A stretch of DNA of 64,000 nt from Bacillota bacterium. GTDB lineage: Bacteria; Bacillota; Clostridia; Oscillospirales; Oscillospiraceae. Shown piece after piece: positions 22,544-30,448 of the stretch (the first letter of the stretch is position 1; each line of letters opens with the position of its first letter). Made by a program: the position numbers and the translations under genes. The notes below the pieces were generated by a model. The model was not told the DNA's origin. It was given only the letters and a program-made list of their open reading frames with translations, and searched no databases. Location: the NCBI GenBank assembly GCA_023402075.1, contig JAEXCS010000044.1:1-64000 (forward strand). Reading direction: 5' to 3'.

Positions 22544-24505
22544 TTACCGGCCGACTACGCCGGTCCCGTTAATCAGCTTGTCCAGCACCTCGTCAAGGGT
22601 CGTCATCATGCGGCAGGCGGCGGCATAGGACTTCTGATACTGCATCATGTTCATGGCCTCGTCGTTGAGGTCCACACCGGAAACACTGTCCCGGCTCGTC
22701 TCCAGCCCCGTGGCAGAAACGGCATAGTTGTTCAGCAGGGTGGTGGTACTCTTCACGTCGTCTGCCAGCGTCCGCTCGATGTTGGTAAACATCCCTTCAA
22801 AGGTGCCGCGGAAAAACGGCTTTCCGGTGGAGTCTGCTTCATCGGGCCTGTATTCCTGTGTCCCGTCAAACTCTGCCAGAATATGAATAATGTTTTGGTT
22901 GTCGCTGCTGCCCACGGTTGCCTTCCCATCCAGCGCCTCAAAAGAGTTTTGCAGGAAACTGGGGCTGAGACTCCAGCTTGAGGAGATGGAGATATTGGCG
23001 GCGGTAATGTTGGAAGCGTCATCGCTGGTACTGCTGCTGCTGAACAGGTTTCCACCCATCTTGCATTGGTCCAGCTTGGTGTTGAAATCGGCATTACCCG
23101 ACAAGGCCGACACCAGCTCGTCCAGCGTGCTGCCCGTGGTGGTGGTGGTGGTTGCGGCGTCATAGTAGGAATAGGTTCCGCCGGCATCCTTTGTAATCAG
23201 CTTTTCCACAGGGTCTGAACCCGGCGTGATGATATTGCCGTTGGAATCCTGCAGATAACCGGTGTTGGCCGCATTCATCACAGAGGCAAACTTTTGCGCC
23301 AGAGAGTCCAGCGCGCTTTGGTAATAGGGAATGCCGCGCTTGGTGGCGGCGGCCGAATCCGCCGCCTTCATATTGTCGCTGGCAAATTCCCCCGCCTCGG
23401 TCAAAAGCTCGCGCCTTGCCTGAAGACTTCCGTACAGCTCGGTATCTCCAAACTGATGCGCAACCACGACGCTGCCGTCTTTTTCTTTCAAAACGTTGCC
23501 ATTGCGGTCTTCCGGGGCGGAGACGGTGATTGCGTAGGGCAGCTCGGCCGCCGAAGCGGCATCGGCAGGGTTCCCGTCCGCGTCCAGATAAGGAAGAATA
23601 ATGGCGGGATCCGTAACCGAGGGATCCGCGTCAGGGTCATAGGTCGGATTCGCCCGTAGGCTGTCCGCATTCCCAGCGCTGAGCTGGCCAATATAAGCGC
23701 CGTCCACCAGCGTGGTTTGAGGGCCGCCGTCAACCTTGGCGGTTTTGATCACCAGCTTGTCCACGGTCTTTCCCGCGCCCACGCTCACCGGCTCATAGGT
23801 CACGTCAATCTTCATGTAGCCTGACAGCTCGTCGATCAGCAGATTCCGCTGGTCCCGCAGCTCCAGAGAATTATCCCCGTACAGCTCGCTTTTCTGGATA
23901 TTTTCATTCAAAGACTGGATGCTTTTGAGAATGTCGTTAACGGCTTTGACATCGTCCGTTAGGCCATCCTCCTGATCTTCCTTTACGCCGGCAATCCGCT
24001 CTGCATAGCTGCGCATGATTCCCACCAGTGAATTGGCGGAGGTGCGCACCAGCGAAAGCATTTCCTCCTCCGTGGTCTGGTCCCCGGTCAGCTTTGCCAG
24101 CATTTCCCGCAGGTCCTGAAAACACGCGGCCAGAATTCCCTCGCCTTCCTCGCCGACATCTCCCGTGCCCACCTCATCCAGAATCGCGGACAGATCCTCC
24201 AGCCCGCCAAGCTTGGTGTCCATAGCACCTACGCTGGAGTTCTCATTGCGGAAGCGGATATCCAGATAGGGGTCCCGGAACTGGGACATGCCCGTAATCA
24301 GAACGCCGGAGCCGCTGGCGCCGCCGAAGGACGAGGCATAACGGTCCACGCCGTCTACCCGCAGGCTCACCTGATCCACCCTCTGGCGGGTATAGCCGGT
24401 GGTATTGATATTGGAAATATTGTGTCCCGTCACTTCCAGGGCCTTCTGCGCCGCATAAATGCCCAGACGCGCGGTGGTAAATGCTCCAAAGGTTGTCGTC
24501 AGCAT
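22544..24505 (-). CDS. flgK: Flagellar hook-associated protein 1
   Basis: 653 residues. The N-terminal flagellar rod/hook motif ALEVTGHNISNINTTGYTRQ is complete, and the C-terminal helix contains SGVDLNDEAMNMMQYQKSYA and a final coiled coil. FlgK is the first junction protein between hook and filament, exported by the flagellar type III system. The variable centre carries a Thr-rich stretch (ATTTTTTGST, about residue 450). Translation starts at the ATG with GAGAGG upstream. Confidence 0.96.
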   Translation of the reverse strand: MLTTTFGAFTTARLGIYAAQKALEVTGHNISNINTTGYTRQRVDQVSLRVDGVDRYASSFGGASGSGVLITGMSQFRDPYLDIRFRNENSSVGAMDTKLGGLEDLSAILDEVGTGDVGEEGEGILAACFQDLREMLAKLTGDQTTEEEMLSLVRTSANSLVGIMRSYAERIAGVKEDQEDGLTDDVKAVNDILKSIQSLNENIQKSELYGDNSLELRDQRNLLIDELSGYMKIDVTYEPVSVGAGKTVDKLVIKTAKVDGGPQTTLVDGAYIGQLSAGNADSLRANPTYDPDADPSVTDPAIILPYLDADGNPADAASAAELPYAITVSAPEDRNGNVLKEKDGSVVVAHQFGDTELYGSLQARRELLTEAGEFASDNMKAADSAAATKRGIPYYQSALDSLAQKFASVMNAANTGYLQDSNGNIITPGSDPVEKLITKDAGGTYSYYDAATTTTTTGSTLDELVSALSGNADFNTKLDQCKMGGNLFSSSSTSDDASNITAANISISSSWSLSPSFLQNSFEALDGKATVGSSDNQNIIHILAEFDGTQEYRPDEADSTGKPFFRGTFEGMFTNIERTLADDVKSTTTLLNNYAVSATGLETSRDSVSGVDLNDEAMNMMQYQKSYAAACRMMTTLDEVLDKLINGTGVVGR

Positions 24506-24537
24506 GGTGCTTTCCTCTCTTTCGCCCGTGGGCCGGG

Positions 24538-25014
24538 TCAGGCCCTGAAATCCGTCCTCATGCGGGGCGGAAGCTCGGCGGGTGCCTCCTGATAGCCGCC
24601 GGATGTCACAGCATCCGGATCTTCCGCCTGAATCATCTTTTCAATCTGGTGGAGGTTGCACTCCAGCGTGTCCCGCGCCACCTCATACGCCCCGCGAAAC
24701 AGCGCGTACTGGCGGCAGAGCTGTTCCACTGTTTGCTTTGTCTCCTCATAGTCCTGCGCAGGAGCGTGGTCCATCAGACTGCGCAGGGGAACACCCTCCA
24801 GCCCCAGCGTCCGCAGAACCGTTTCCCGCTTCTGATCGTGGGACCGCATGGTCAAAGACAGCGCCTGCTCCCGCTTCATGCACTCGTTCAGCCCATTCAG
24901 ATCATCTGTGCGGACAAACTCCGCCTTCTCCTGCTCCACGCGGGTGATTTCCTCCAGCGTGTCGCCCAGCGTCTTTAAGAAACCAAGATATTCCCGAAAA
25001 TCATTTCTGTCCAT
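24538..25014 (-). CDS. flgN: FlgN-family flagellar export chaperone
   Basis: 158 residues, largely helical. The N-terminal part (FLKTLGDTLEEITRVEQEKA, then LNECMKREQALSLTMRSHD) matches FlgN-type chaperones, which keep FlgK and FlgL soluble for export. Identification leans on its position directly before flgK and after flgM, as in Bacillus, and on the coiled-coil character. It starts three bases after flgM, with GGAGAG within the end of flgM. Confidence 0.85.
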   Translation of the reverse strand: MDRNDFREYLGFLKTLGDTLEEITRVEQEKAEFVRTDDLNGLNECMKREQALSLTMRSHDQKRETVLRTLGLEGVPLRSLMDHAPAQDYEETKQTVEQLCRQYALFRGAYEVARDTLECNLHQIEKMIQAEDPDAVTSGGYQEAPAELPPRMRTDFRA

Positions 25015-25017
25015 AGT

Positions 25018-25338
25018 TTATCTCTCCAACAGCATGGCCTTGGCAATCGAAATGGGGTCCAACTGGTAGGTGCCGCTTTGAACCTGCTGGCGCACCTGCT
25101 GAACACCGCCGATGCTGGAAGAGGCGCGGACATCCCGCACAAGGCGGGCCGCCATCTCCTTTTGAAACAGGGACCCGCCGGAGGACGCCCCGGAAATATC
25201 GACCTGATCGAACGCGCCGCCGGACTCCCGTCCCTTTTCAGCGCCCCGTACGGCCTTGGCGCTTTGTAGGTTCTGCGCCGCAGACACCGTCTGCGCATAT
25301 GCCGCCGCTCCGGCGGCTTCGTTGACTATCCTCATCAT
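25018..25338 (-). CDS. flgM: Anti-sigma-28 factor FlgM
   Basis: 106 residues. The ATG at 25338 has GGAGG nine bases upstream; the longer frame has no such site. The N-terminal half is low-complexity and Ala-rich, as expected of the disordered part of FlgM. The C-terminal half has the family pattern: FDQVDIS, then a helix around LVRDVRA, then VRQQVQSGTYQLDPISIAKAML, which binds sigma-D. FlgM holds sigma-D inactive until it is exported through the finished hook. It is the first gene of the operon and sits behind a sigma-D-like promoter, which would give feedback. Confidence 0.88.
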   Translation of the reverse strand: MMRIVNEAAGAAAYAQTVSAAQNLQSAKAVRGAEKGRESGGAFDQVDISGASSGGSLFQKEMAARLVRDVRASSSIGGVQQVRQQVQSGTYQLDPISIAKAMLLER

Positions 25339-25457
25339 GCGGCATTTCCTCCGTTTTCTGCGAATCCCTTCCCCGCATCGGGAAGCGGCTTTTAAGTGGT
25401 TTAAATGCTTTTGGGGCGTGTCTCGCACTGCTGCGCACTCCCCTTTATCTATCTTCT

Positions 25458-25484
25458 ATTTCGGCAGCTCTGTTAAAAACATAA
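25458..25484 (-). promoter_or_regulatory. Sigma-D (sigma-28) promoter of the flgM-csrA operon
   Basis: TTATGTTT (25477-25484) and GCCGAAAT (25458-25465), read on the minus strand, are separated by 11 bases; the Bacillus consensus is TAAAGTTT-N11-GCCGATAA. Each box matches at six of eight positions and the spacing is exact. The start would fall near 25451, about 110 bases before flgM. Confidence 0.65.
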
Positions 25485-25549
25485 GACGGTAATACAAAAA
25501 AAGTGTGAAACAGTTCGTTTTTTTAATATTTTACGGGTGATTTACGCAA

Positions 25550-25586
25550 GGGGGACCTCCGACATAGCCGGAGGTCCCCCTGTTTT
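25550..25586. terminator. Terminator at the end of the cheA-cheB operon
   Basis: Perfect 12-bp stem GGGGGACCTCCG / CGGAGGTCCCCC with a 7-base loop, just past the cheB stop. It also separates cheB from the flgM promoter. Confidence 0.75.
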
Positions 25587-25617
25587 GCAGTTTATAAGCA
25601 GCTGTGCCGTCTGCTGG

Positions 25618-26670
25618 TCACAGCTCCCGCAGGCGGCGAAGCAATACGCCTGCAATATTTTCGGAAGACGCCTGAATTTGCACCGCGCCGATGTCAAAGG
25701 CCACCATGGGCATCCCATACACCACACAAGACTCTTTGTCCTGCCCAATGGTATAGGCCCCCGCCTTGCGCATATCCAAAAGCCCGTCCGCACCGTCCCG
25801 GCCCATGCCCGTCATAATGATCCCCGCCATGGGGCCTTTTACATTCTCCGCCATGGAGCGGAACAGCACGTCCACCGACGGGCGGTGTCCACTGACCTTT
25901 TCCCCCAGCTTGCAGGTCACCCGATACCGGTTCCCCGTCCGCACCACGCGGCACTGAAAGTCTGCCGGGGCCACCAACGCAAGGCCGCGGTGCAACTCGT
26001 CGCCATCCACAGCCTCCCGCACCTCCATGGCGCAGATTCTGTTCAGCCGCTCGGCGTACATCTTTGTAAAGCCCGGGGGCATATGCTGCACGATGACCAT
26101 GGGCGGAATATCCGCCGGGAGACGGCGCAGCACCTCCAATGTGGCCTCCGTTCCGCCGGTGGAGGCCCCCAGCCCAATCACCGTTCCCTCCAAAGCAGAA
26201 CGCGCACCCAGCAAGGGCACGGCCTCTGCCGTGACCTCCGCCCGCAAAGTCCTTACCGGGCGGCCCGGGCGAACCTTTGCATAAGCGGACACCACGATTT
26301 TCTGCGCCAGCGTATTGATAAATTCCGTTTTGCTCTGGGTTCCGTCCGGCTTCCGGACAAAATCCACCGCTCCGGCATCCAATGCGTCAAACACCCGCAG
26401 ATTGAGAGAAGAGACCAGAATCACCGGCACCTGATAGGCAGGCAGCAGCTTGCGGATCAGCTCGATGCCGCCCACACCCGGCATCTCCACATCCATGGTA
26501 ATCACATCCGGTCGCAGCTCTCCCACCTTTTGCAGGGCGTCTGCCGCATCCACAGCAAAGCCCGCTATTTGGATATTCGGCTTGGTGGAAAGTCCGCTGA
26601 TAATATAGCTCCGCGCCACGGCGGAATCGTCCACCACCATCACACGAATTATGTTTCCCGACATTGCCAT
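25618..26670 (-). CDS. cheB: Chemotaxis protein-glutamate methylesterase CheB
   Basis: 350 residues. Residues ~8-125 are a receiver domain with VMVVDDSAVAR, the phosphorylated Asp in VITMDVEMPG and the conserved Lys after VILVSSL is not obvious in its usual KP context. Residues ~165-350 are the methylesterase, with Ser in GLGASTGGTEA, His in IVQHMPPGFTKMYAERL and Asp in TGMGRDGADGL. CheB removes methyl groups from receptors, and may deamidate them, after phosphorylation by CheA. AAAGGAG precedes the ATG. Last gene of the che operon. Confidence 0.95.
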   Translation of the reverse strand: MAMSGNIIRVMVVDDSAVARSYIISGLSTKPNIQIAGFAVDAADALQKVGELRPDVITMDVEMPGVGGIELIRKLLPAYQVPVILVSSLNLRVFDALDAGAVDFVRKPDGTQSKTEFINTLAQKIVVSAYAKVRPGRPVRTLRAEVTAEAVPLLGARSALEGTVIGLGASTGGTEATLEVLRRLPADIPPMVIVQHMPPGFTKMYAERLNRICAMEVREAVDGDELHRGLALVAPADFQCRVVRTGNRYRVTCKLGEKVSGHRPSVDVLFRSMAENVKGPMAGIIMTGMGRDGADGLLDMRKAGAYTIGQDKESCVVYGMPMVAFDIGAVQIQASSENIAGVLLRRLREL

Positions 26671-26713
26671 AGAGTCTCTCCTTTTCCGCGTCAGGTTTTA
26701 TACTTTGAATTCC

Positions 26714-27559
26714 CTAGCGCTTCTGGAAAGTGGCCGGTGCCAGATAGCGATATCCGGGATTGCGGCCCATCGTCTCGGAATGGCCGATTAAAAGGTATCC
26801 TCCGGGCTCCGTCGCCTCGCAAAAGCGGGCAAGCAGCTCGTCCTTTGTCTGCTGATTAAAATAAATCATCACGTTGCGGCAGAAAATCACGTCAAATTTC
26901 AGCCGGAAACGGATGGGGTCCATCAGGTTGAAGGTGCGAAAAATCACATTGTCCCGAATAACGGGGGCCACCTGATACTGGCCCTCCTCCCCGGAGGGAA
27001 CGAAGAATTTGGTTTTCCATTCCGCCGGAATGGTATCTGGCAGGGCGTAAACGCCCTTTTGCGCCTTGTCCAGCGCCTGCTGAGAGATATCCGTGGCCAG
27101 CACGCGGGTATCCCAGCGGGCAGCTTCCGGCCCCAAAAAGTCCTTGACGTACATGGAAATGGTATACGGCTCCTCACCGGAGGCGCAGCCCGCGCTCCAG
27201 ATGGAGAGCATTCGCTGGCCCTGACGGCGCTTTACTATATCCGGCAAAATGGTGTTGCGAAAAAAATTAAAATGCTCCTGCTCCCGCATGAAAAACGTAT
27301 AGTTGGTGGTAAGCTTGTTGATGACAAGCTCGATATCGCCCGGGTCCTGCTTTTCAATAACCTGATCAATAAACGGGCCGAAGCCAGCATACCCCTTTGC
27401 TTTAATGGTAAAGGAAAGCCGCCCGGAAATCAGCTGCCGCTTTTTACTCAGGTCGATTCCATAATGCTGCTGAATGAAATTCACCAGCCGCCGGAAGTCC
27501 CCGTCGCTGATTTCCATGGGCGCAAAGGAGGACGCCGTGTTCTTCTGCTCTTCCCCCAT
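26714..27559 (-). CDS. cheR: Chemotaxis receptor methyltransferase CheR
   Basis: 281 residues. The N-terminal all-helical domain (FRRLVNFIQQHYGIDLSKKR) and the C-terminal SAM-dependent methyltransferase domain (SIWSAGCASGEEPYTISMYV, then VIFCRNVMIYFN and GYLLIGHSETM) are all present. CheR uses S-adenosylmethionine to methylate receptor glutamates, opposing CheB. It lies two bases after the cheW stop and 43 bases before cheB. Confidence 0.96.
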   Translation of the reverse strand: MGEEQKNTASSFAPMEISDGDFRRLVNFIQQHYGIDLSKKRQLISGRLSFTIKAKGYAGFGPFIDQVIEKQDPGDIELVINKLTTNYTFFMREQEHFNFFRNTILPDIVKRRQGQRMLSIWSAGCASGEEPYTISMYVKDFLGPEAARWDTRVLATDISQQALDKAQKGVYALPDTIPAEWKTKFFVPSGEEGQYQVAPVIRDNVIFRTFNLMDPIRFRLKFDVIFCRNVMIYFNQQTKDELLARFCEATEPGGYLLIGHSETMGRNPGYRYLAPATFQKR

Positions 27560-27561
27560 AT

Positions 27562-28029
27562 TCAGTGCTCCAGCAGTGCCGCCGCGTCCATCTCCAGCAT
27601 CGTCCCGCCGTCAGGCAGGGAGCTCATGCCGCACATCAGCTTTTGTCCGTTGGTAGAGGGCATGGGCAGCAGCGAGCTGCGGGGCAGCTTCACCATCTGA
27701 TCCACCCGGTCCACCAGAATGCCAAGCTGCATGCCGTTAATACTCAGCACAATCACAGACTGCTCGTCTGCGGCAGGCTTGCCAAGTCTCAAACGGATGC
27801 TGACAACGGGAACCACCTCGCCCCGCAGGTTGATAATGCCGCACACATAGTTTGGCAGCATGGGCAGGGGCGTAATGCTCTGATTAATCAGGGCCTCCAC
27901 CACACAGTCCACCCGGATACCCATCCGCAGCGCGTCGCACTGAAACACCAGAAACTGCTCCATTTCCTCTGTCAGAGCCGCCCGGGCGGAGGTGCCGTCC
28001 TCCATAAAACTCATCACTTGGTTATTCAT
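27562..28029 (-). CDS. cheW: Chemotaxis coupling protein CheW
   Basis: 155 residues of a single CheW domain: FLVFQCDALRMGIRVDCVVE at the start, the conserved NYVCGIINLRGEVVPVVSIR in the middle, and VDRVDQMVKLPRSSLLPMPS after it. It links CheA to the receptors at the membrane array. An N-terminal extension of ~28 residues precedes the domain. Confidence 0.96.
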   Translation of the reverse strand: MNNQVMSFMEDGTSARAALTEEMEQFLVFQCDALRMGIRVDCVVEALINQSITPLPMLPNYVCGIINLRGEVVPVVSIRLRLGKPAADEQSVIVLSINGMQLGILVDRVDQMVKLPRSSLLPMPSTNGQKLMCGMSSLPDGGTMLEMDAAALLEH

Positions 28030-28066
28030 ACTTTCATAACCCTCTCTTTCCGCATCGACGCCGCGC

Positions 28067-30181
28067 TCACTGGATGGCCGAGTAAAGGTTGGCCACGTCC
28101 AGAATCACACTGATATTCCCGTCGCCCAGAATTGTGCAGCCGGTAATGCCGTGTTGCTTGATATTAAAGGTATTAATATAATTGGGCAGCGGTTTTACCA
28201 CCACCTGCTGCTCGCCCATCAGTTCGTCTACAAACAGGCAGTAGGTGCACTCGCCGGACTCCACCCACATCAAAATACCGTCTTCGATTTCGTCGCATCC
28301 GGTGCTCAGTCCGTATACGTCCTTCACCCGGATGACGGAATAGAAGTTGTTCATCACTTTCACCATCTCGCCTTGGGCCGCGTCGTGGATGATATCCGCG
28401 CCGCTCATTTTGAAGGACTGGCGGATGTTGTTGATGGGAATGGTGAAAATGGAGGAGCCAACGGAAACCTCCATCCCGTCCAAAATCGCCATGGTCAGGG
28501 GAATTTTCAGCGTGGCGGTCATGCCCTTGCCGGGTTCGCTGGTCAGCACCACGGCGCCGCCAACTTCCTCCACGTTTTTCTTCACCACGTCCATTCCCAC
28601 GCCCCGGCCGGAAAACTCCGTCACCTCCGTGTTGGTGGAAAAGCCGGGCATCAGCAGAAAATTGATAATCTCCTTGCGGCTGTATTCCGTGTCAGGACTG
28701 GCAAGGCCCGCGTCCACCGCCTTTTTCAGCACCCGGTCGTAATCCACGCCCCGGCCGTCATCCTTCACCTGAATGATGACCTCGCCGCCGGTGTGGCTGG
28801 CAGAAAGGATGATTTCACCCTCGGGGTCCTTGCCCGCGGCGATGCGCTCCTCCTCCGTCTCCTCGATGCCATGGTCCATGGCATTGCGGACAATGTGCAT
28901 CAACGGATCGCCGATGCCGTCCACAATGGTCTTGTCCACCTCGGTGTTCTCGCCCACCAGCGTCAGCCGCGCCCGCTTGCCCAGCTTTTTGCCCATATCC
29001 CGCACAATGCGCTGCATTTTCTGGAAGGTGCCCAGCACCGGGACCATCCGCAGAGACATGGAAACGTCCTGCAGCTCGTCGGTCAGCTTGCGCAGCTGCC
29101 GGGCAGACTTTGTAAAATTGTCCAGCTTCATTCCCTTTAGATCGGGAGAAGCGGTCACCATGGATTCGGTGATGACGATTTCGCCCACTACGTCCATCAG
29201 CTGATTCAGCTTGCTGAGGTTTACGCTGATCAGGCTCTCCTTGGGATGGGCGCCGCCCGCCTGTGCGGCAGCCGGTGCGGCCGACGCACTCTTGATGGGG
29301 GAAGCTTTTTCCTGCGCCGCCTTCGGCGCGGAGACGGTTTTCTCCTGTGCCGCGTGACGGGTGGCTTCAGCAGCGGAAGGTGCAGTGGGCTTCGTTTCCT
29401 CCTGTGCAGACGCCCCCGGTCCGTCAAACGCCTGATAGCCCCGCACAGAGCCGGAGCCGGACACCACATGAATGGCGCCCGCACGGTCCGCCGCCATGCG
29501 GAAAGAAAGCACAAAGCCCTGTGCAACAATCGTCTCGGTTGTGGAGGTATCCGTCTCCACGTCGGCGGGGGAGAAGGCGAAATTTTCTTCACCGCAGATG
29601 CCCCGCAGCTCCGTCACCAGCATAAACGCCCGCAGATTCTCCATTCCCGCGCCCTCGTCGAAAAACACGCGCAGCCCGTACGGGAAGCCGGACTCCGTCC
29701 CGGCGGCGGGTGCGGCGGCAGTTTCAGAAGCGTTAGCGGAGTCGGCGGCTCCGCCGGTCTCTCCCCCGTCCTGAATTTTGGCAATCAGGCTATTAATTTT
29801 TTCAAGTAATTTGCCGATGTCATCAGATAGAGGCTGGCCGCTCTGAATCTTCTCCACCTCGCCACGGAAAAAATCAATGGCCGTGAACATCATGTCAAAC
29901 AACAGCCCGTGGTCCGCATGGGGAATCACATCCATGGTCCGCTCCCGGATGATGAAGAACATGTCCTCAATCCGATGGGCCACTGTGGTCAGGGACTCGT
30001 ATTCCATCATGGCAGAAGCACCCTTGATGGTATGCATGATGCGGAAAATTTCGTTCACGTCGTTTTCAGTGAAGGTATCCGCCTGCTCCGCCGCCAGGAC
30101 AATGCTGTCCAGCTGCTCCAGCAGGGTGTTTGTCTCGTAGAGATAAGTTTCCAGAATGCTTTCATTTCCGCCGTTGTCCAT
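28067..30181 (-). CDS. cheA: Chemotaxis histidine kinase CheA
   Basis: 704 residues from the ATG at 30181; a longer frame adds 13 residues without support. Order: Hpt (P1) with the phosphorylated His in FRIMHTIKGASAM; a CheY/CheB-binding region; a Pro/Ala-rich linker (~225-315); the dimerisation helices (SLISVNLSKLNQLMDVVGEI); the ATPase domain with HIVRNAMDHGIE, DDGRGVDYD and FSGRGVGMDVVK; and a C-terminal CheW-like domain. It autophosphorylates in response to receptors and passes phosphate to CheB and CheY. No cheY, cheC, cheD or receptor gene lies nearby. Confidence 0.96.
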   Translation of the reverse strand: MDNGGNESILETYLYETNTLLEQLDSIVLAAEQADTFTENDVNEIFRIMHTIKGASAMMEYESLTTVAHRIEDMFFIIRERTMDVIPHADHGLLFDMMFTAIDFFRGEVEKIQSGQPLSDDIGKLLEKINSLIAKIQDGGETGGAADSANASETAAAPAAGTESGFPYGLRVFFDEGAGMENLRAFMLVTELRGICGEENFAFSPADVETDTSTTETIVAQGFVLSFRMAADRAGAIHVVSGSGSVRGYQAFDGPGASAQEETKPTAPSAAEATRHAAQEKTVSAPKAAQEKASPIKSASAAPAAAQAGGAHPKESLISVNLSKLNQLMDVVGEIVITESMVTASPDLKGMKLDNFTKSARQLRKLTDELQDVSMSLRMVPVLGTFQKMQRIVRDMGKKLGKRARLTLVGENTEVDKTIVDGIGDPLMHIVRNAMDHGIEETEEERIAAGKDPEGEIILSASHTGGEVIIQVKDDGRGVDYDRVLKKAVDAGLASPDTEYSRKEIINFLLMPGFSTNTEVTEFSGRGVGMDVVKKNVEEVGGAVVLTSEPGKGMTATLKIPLTMAILDGMEVSVGSSIFTIPINNIRQSFKMSGADIIHDAAQGEMVKVMNNFYSVIRVKDVYGLSTGCDEIEDGILMWVESGECTYCLFVDELMGEQQVVVKPLPNYINTFNIKQHGITGCTILGDGNISVILDVANLYSAIQ

Positions 30182-30207
30182 AAAAAGCCGCCCCTCTCTT
30201 TTTCCAA

Positions 30208-30282
30208 GGAAGGGGCACATTGCCCCCTTCCCAAATATTCAGCAATTCACCTGATCTATCGACCGGTTTCGCAAAAAAGTTA
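30208..30282 (-). promoter_or_regulatory. Sigma-D promoter and leader hairpin of the cheA operon
   Basis: TAACTTTT (30275-30282) and GTCGATAG (30256-30263) on the minus strand, 11 bases apart, fit the sigma-D consensus at six of eight positions each. Between this and the cheA ribosome binding site lies a stable hairpin (GGAAGGGGCA 30208-30217 with the complementary run at 30221-30231). Confidence 0.55.
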
Positions 30283-30332
30283 ACGCCTTGCAAAGATAAT
30301 TCCAAAAGTCGTTTTTTGCGTATCCGCAAAGA

Positions 30333-30362
30333 ACGACAGGTTTCCTATTTTTTCATTATAAT
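30333..30362 (+). promoter_or_regulatory. Possible sigma-A promoter of the ylqG-like operon
   Basis: A perfect TATAAT (30357-30362) with a weak ACGACA 18 bases upstream, about 87 bases before the ATG. A small dyad TTGCG-TATC-CGCAA lies at 30315-30328. No sigma-D motif with correct spacing was found on this strand. Confidence 0.4.
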
Positions 30363-30448
30363 GTCTTCCACGTCCCGCGTCAACGAATTGCCTTGAAATT
30401 TGTTGCAGAATTGTGAAATTTTTGAAGTAACGAAACGGAGCTGAACCT

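Noticed and set aside
30270..30300. A plus-strand sigma-D promoter for the ylqG-like gene
   Set aside because: Partial boxes exist (AAAAGTTA and AAAGATAA), but the gap is 9 bases instead of 11.
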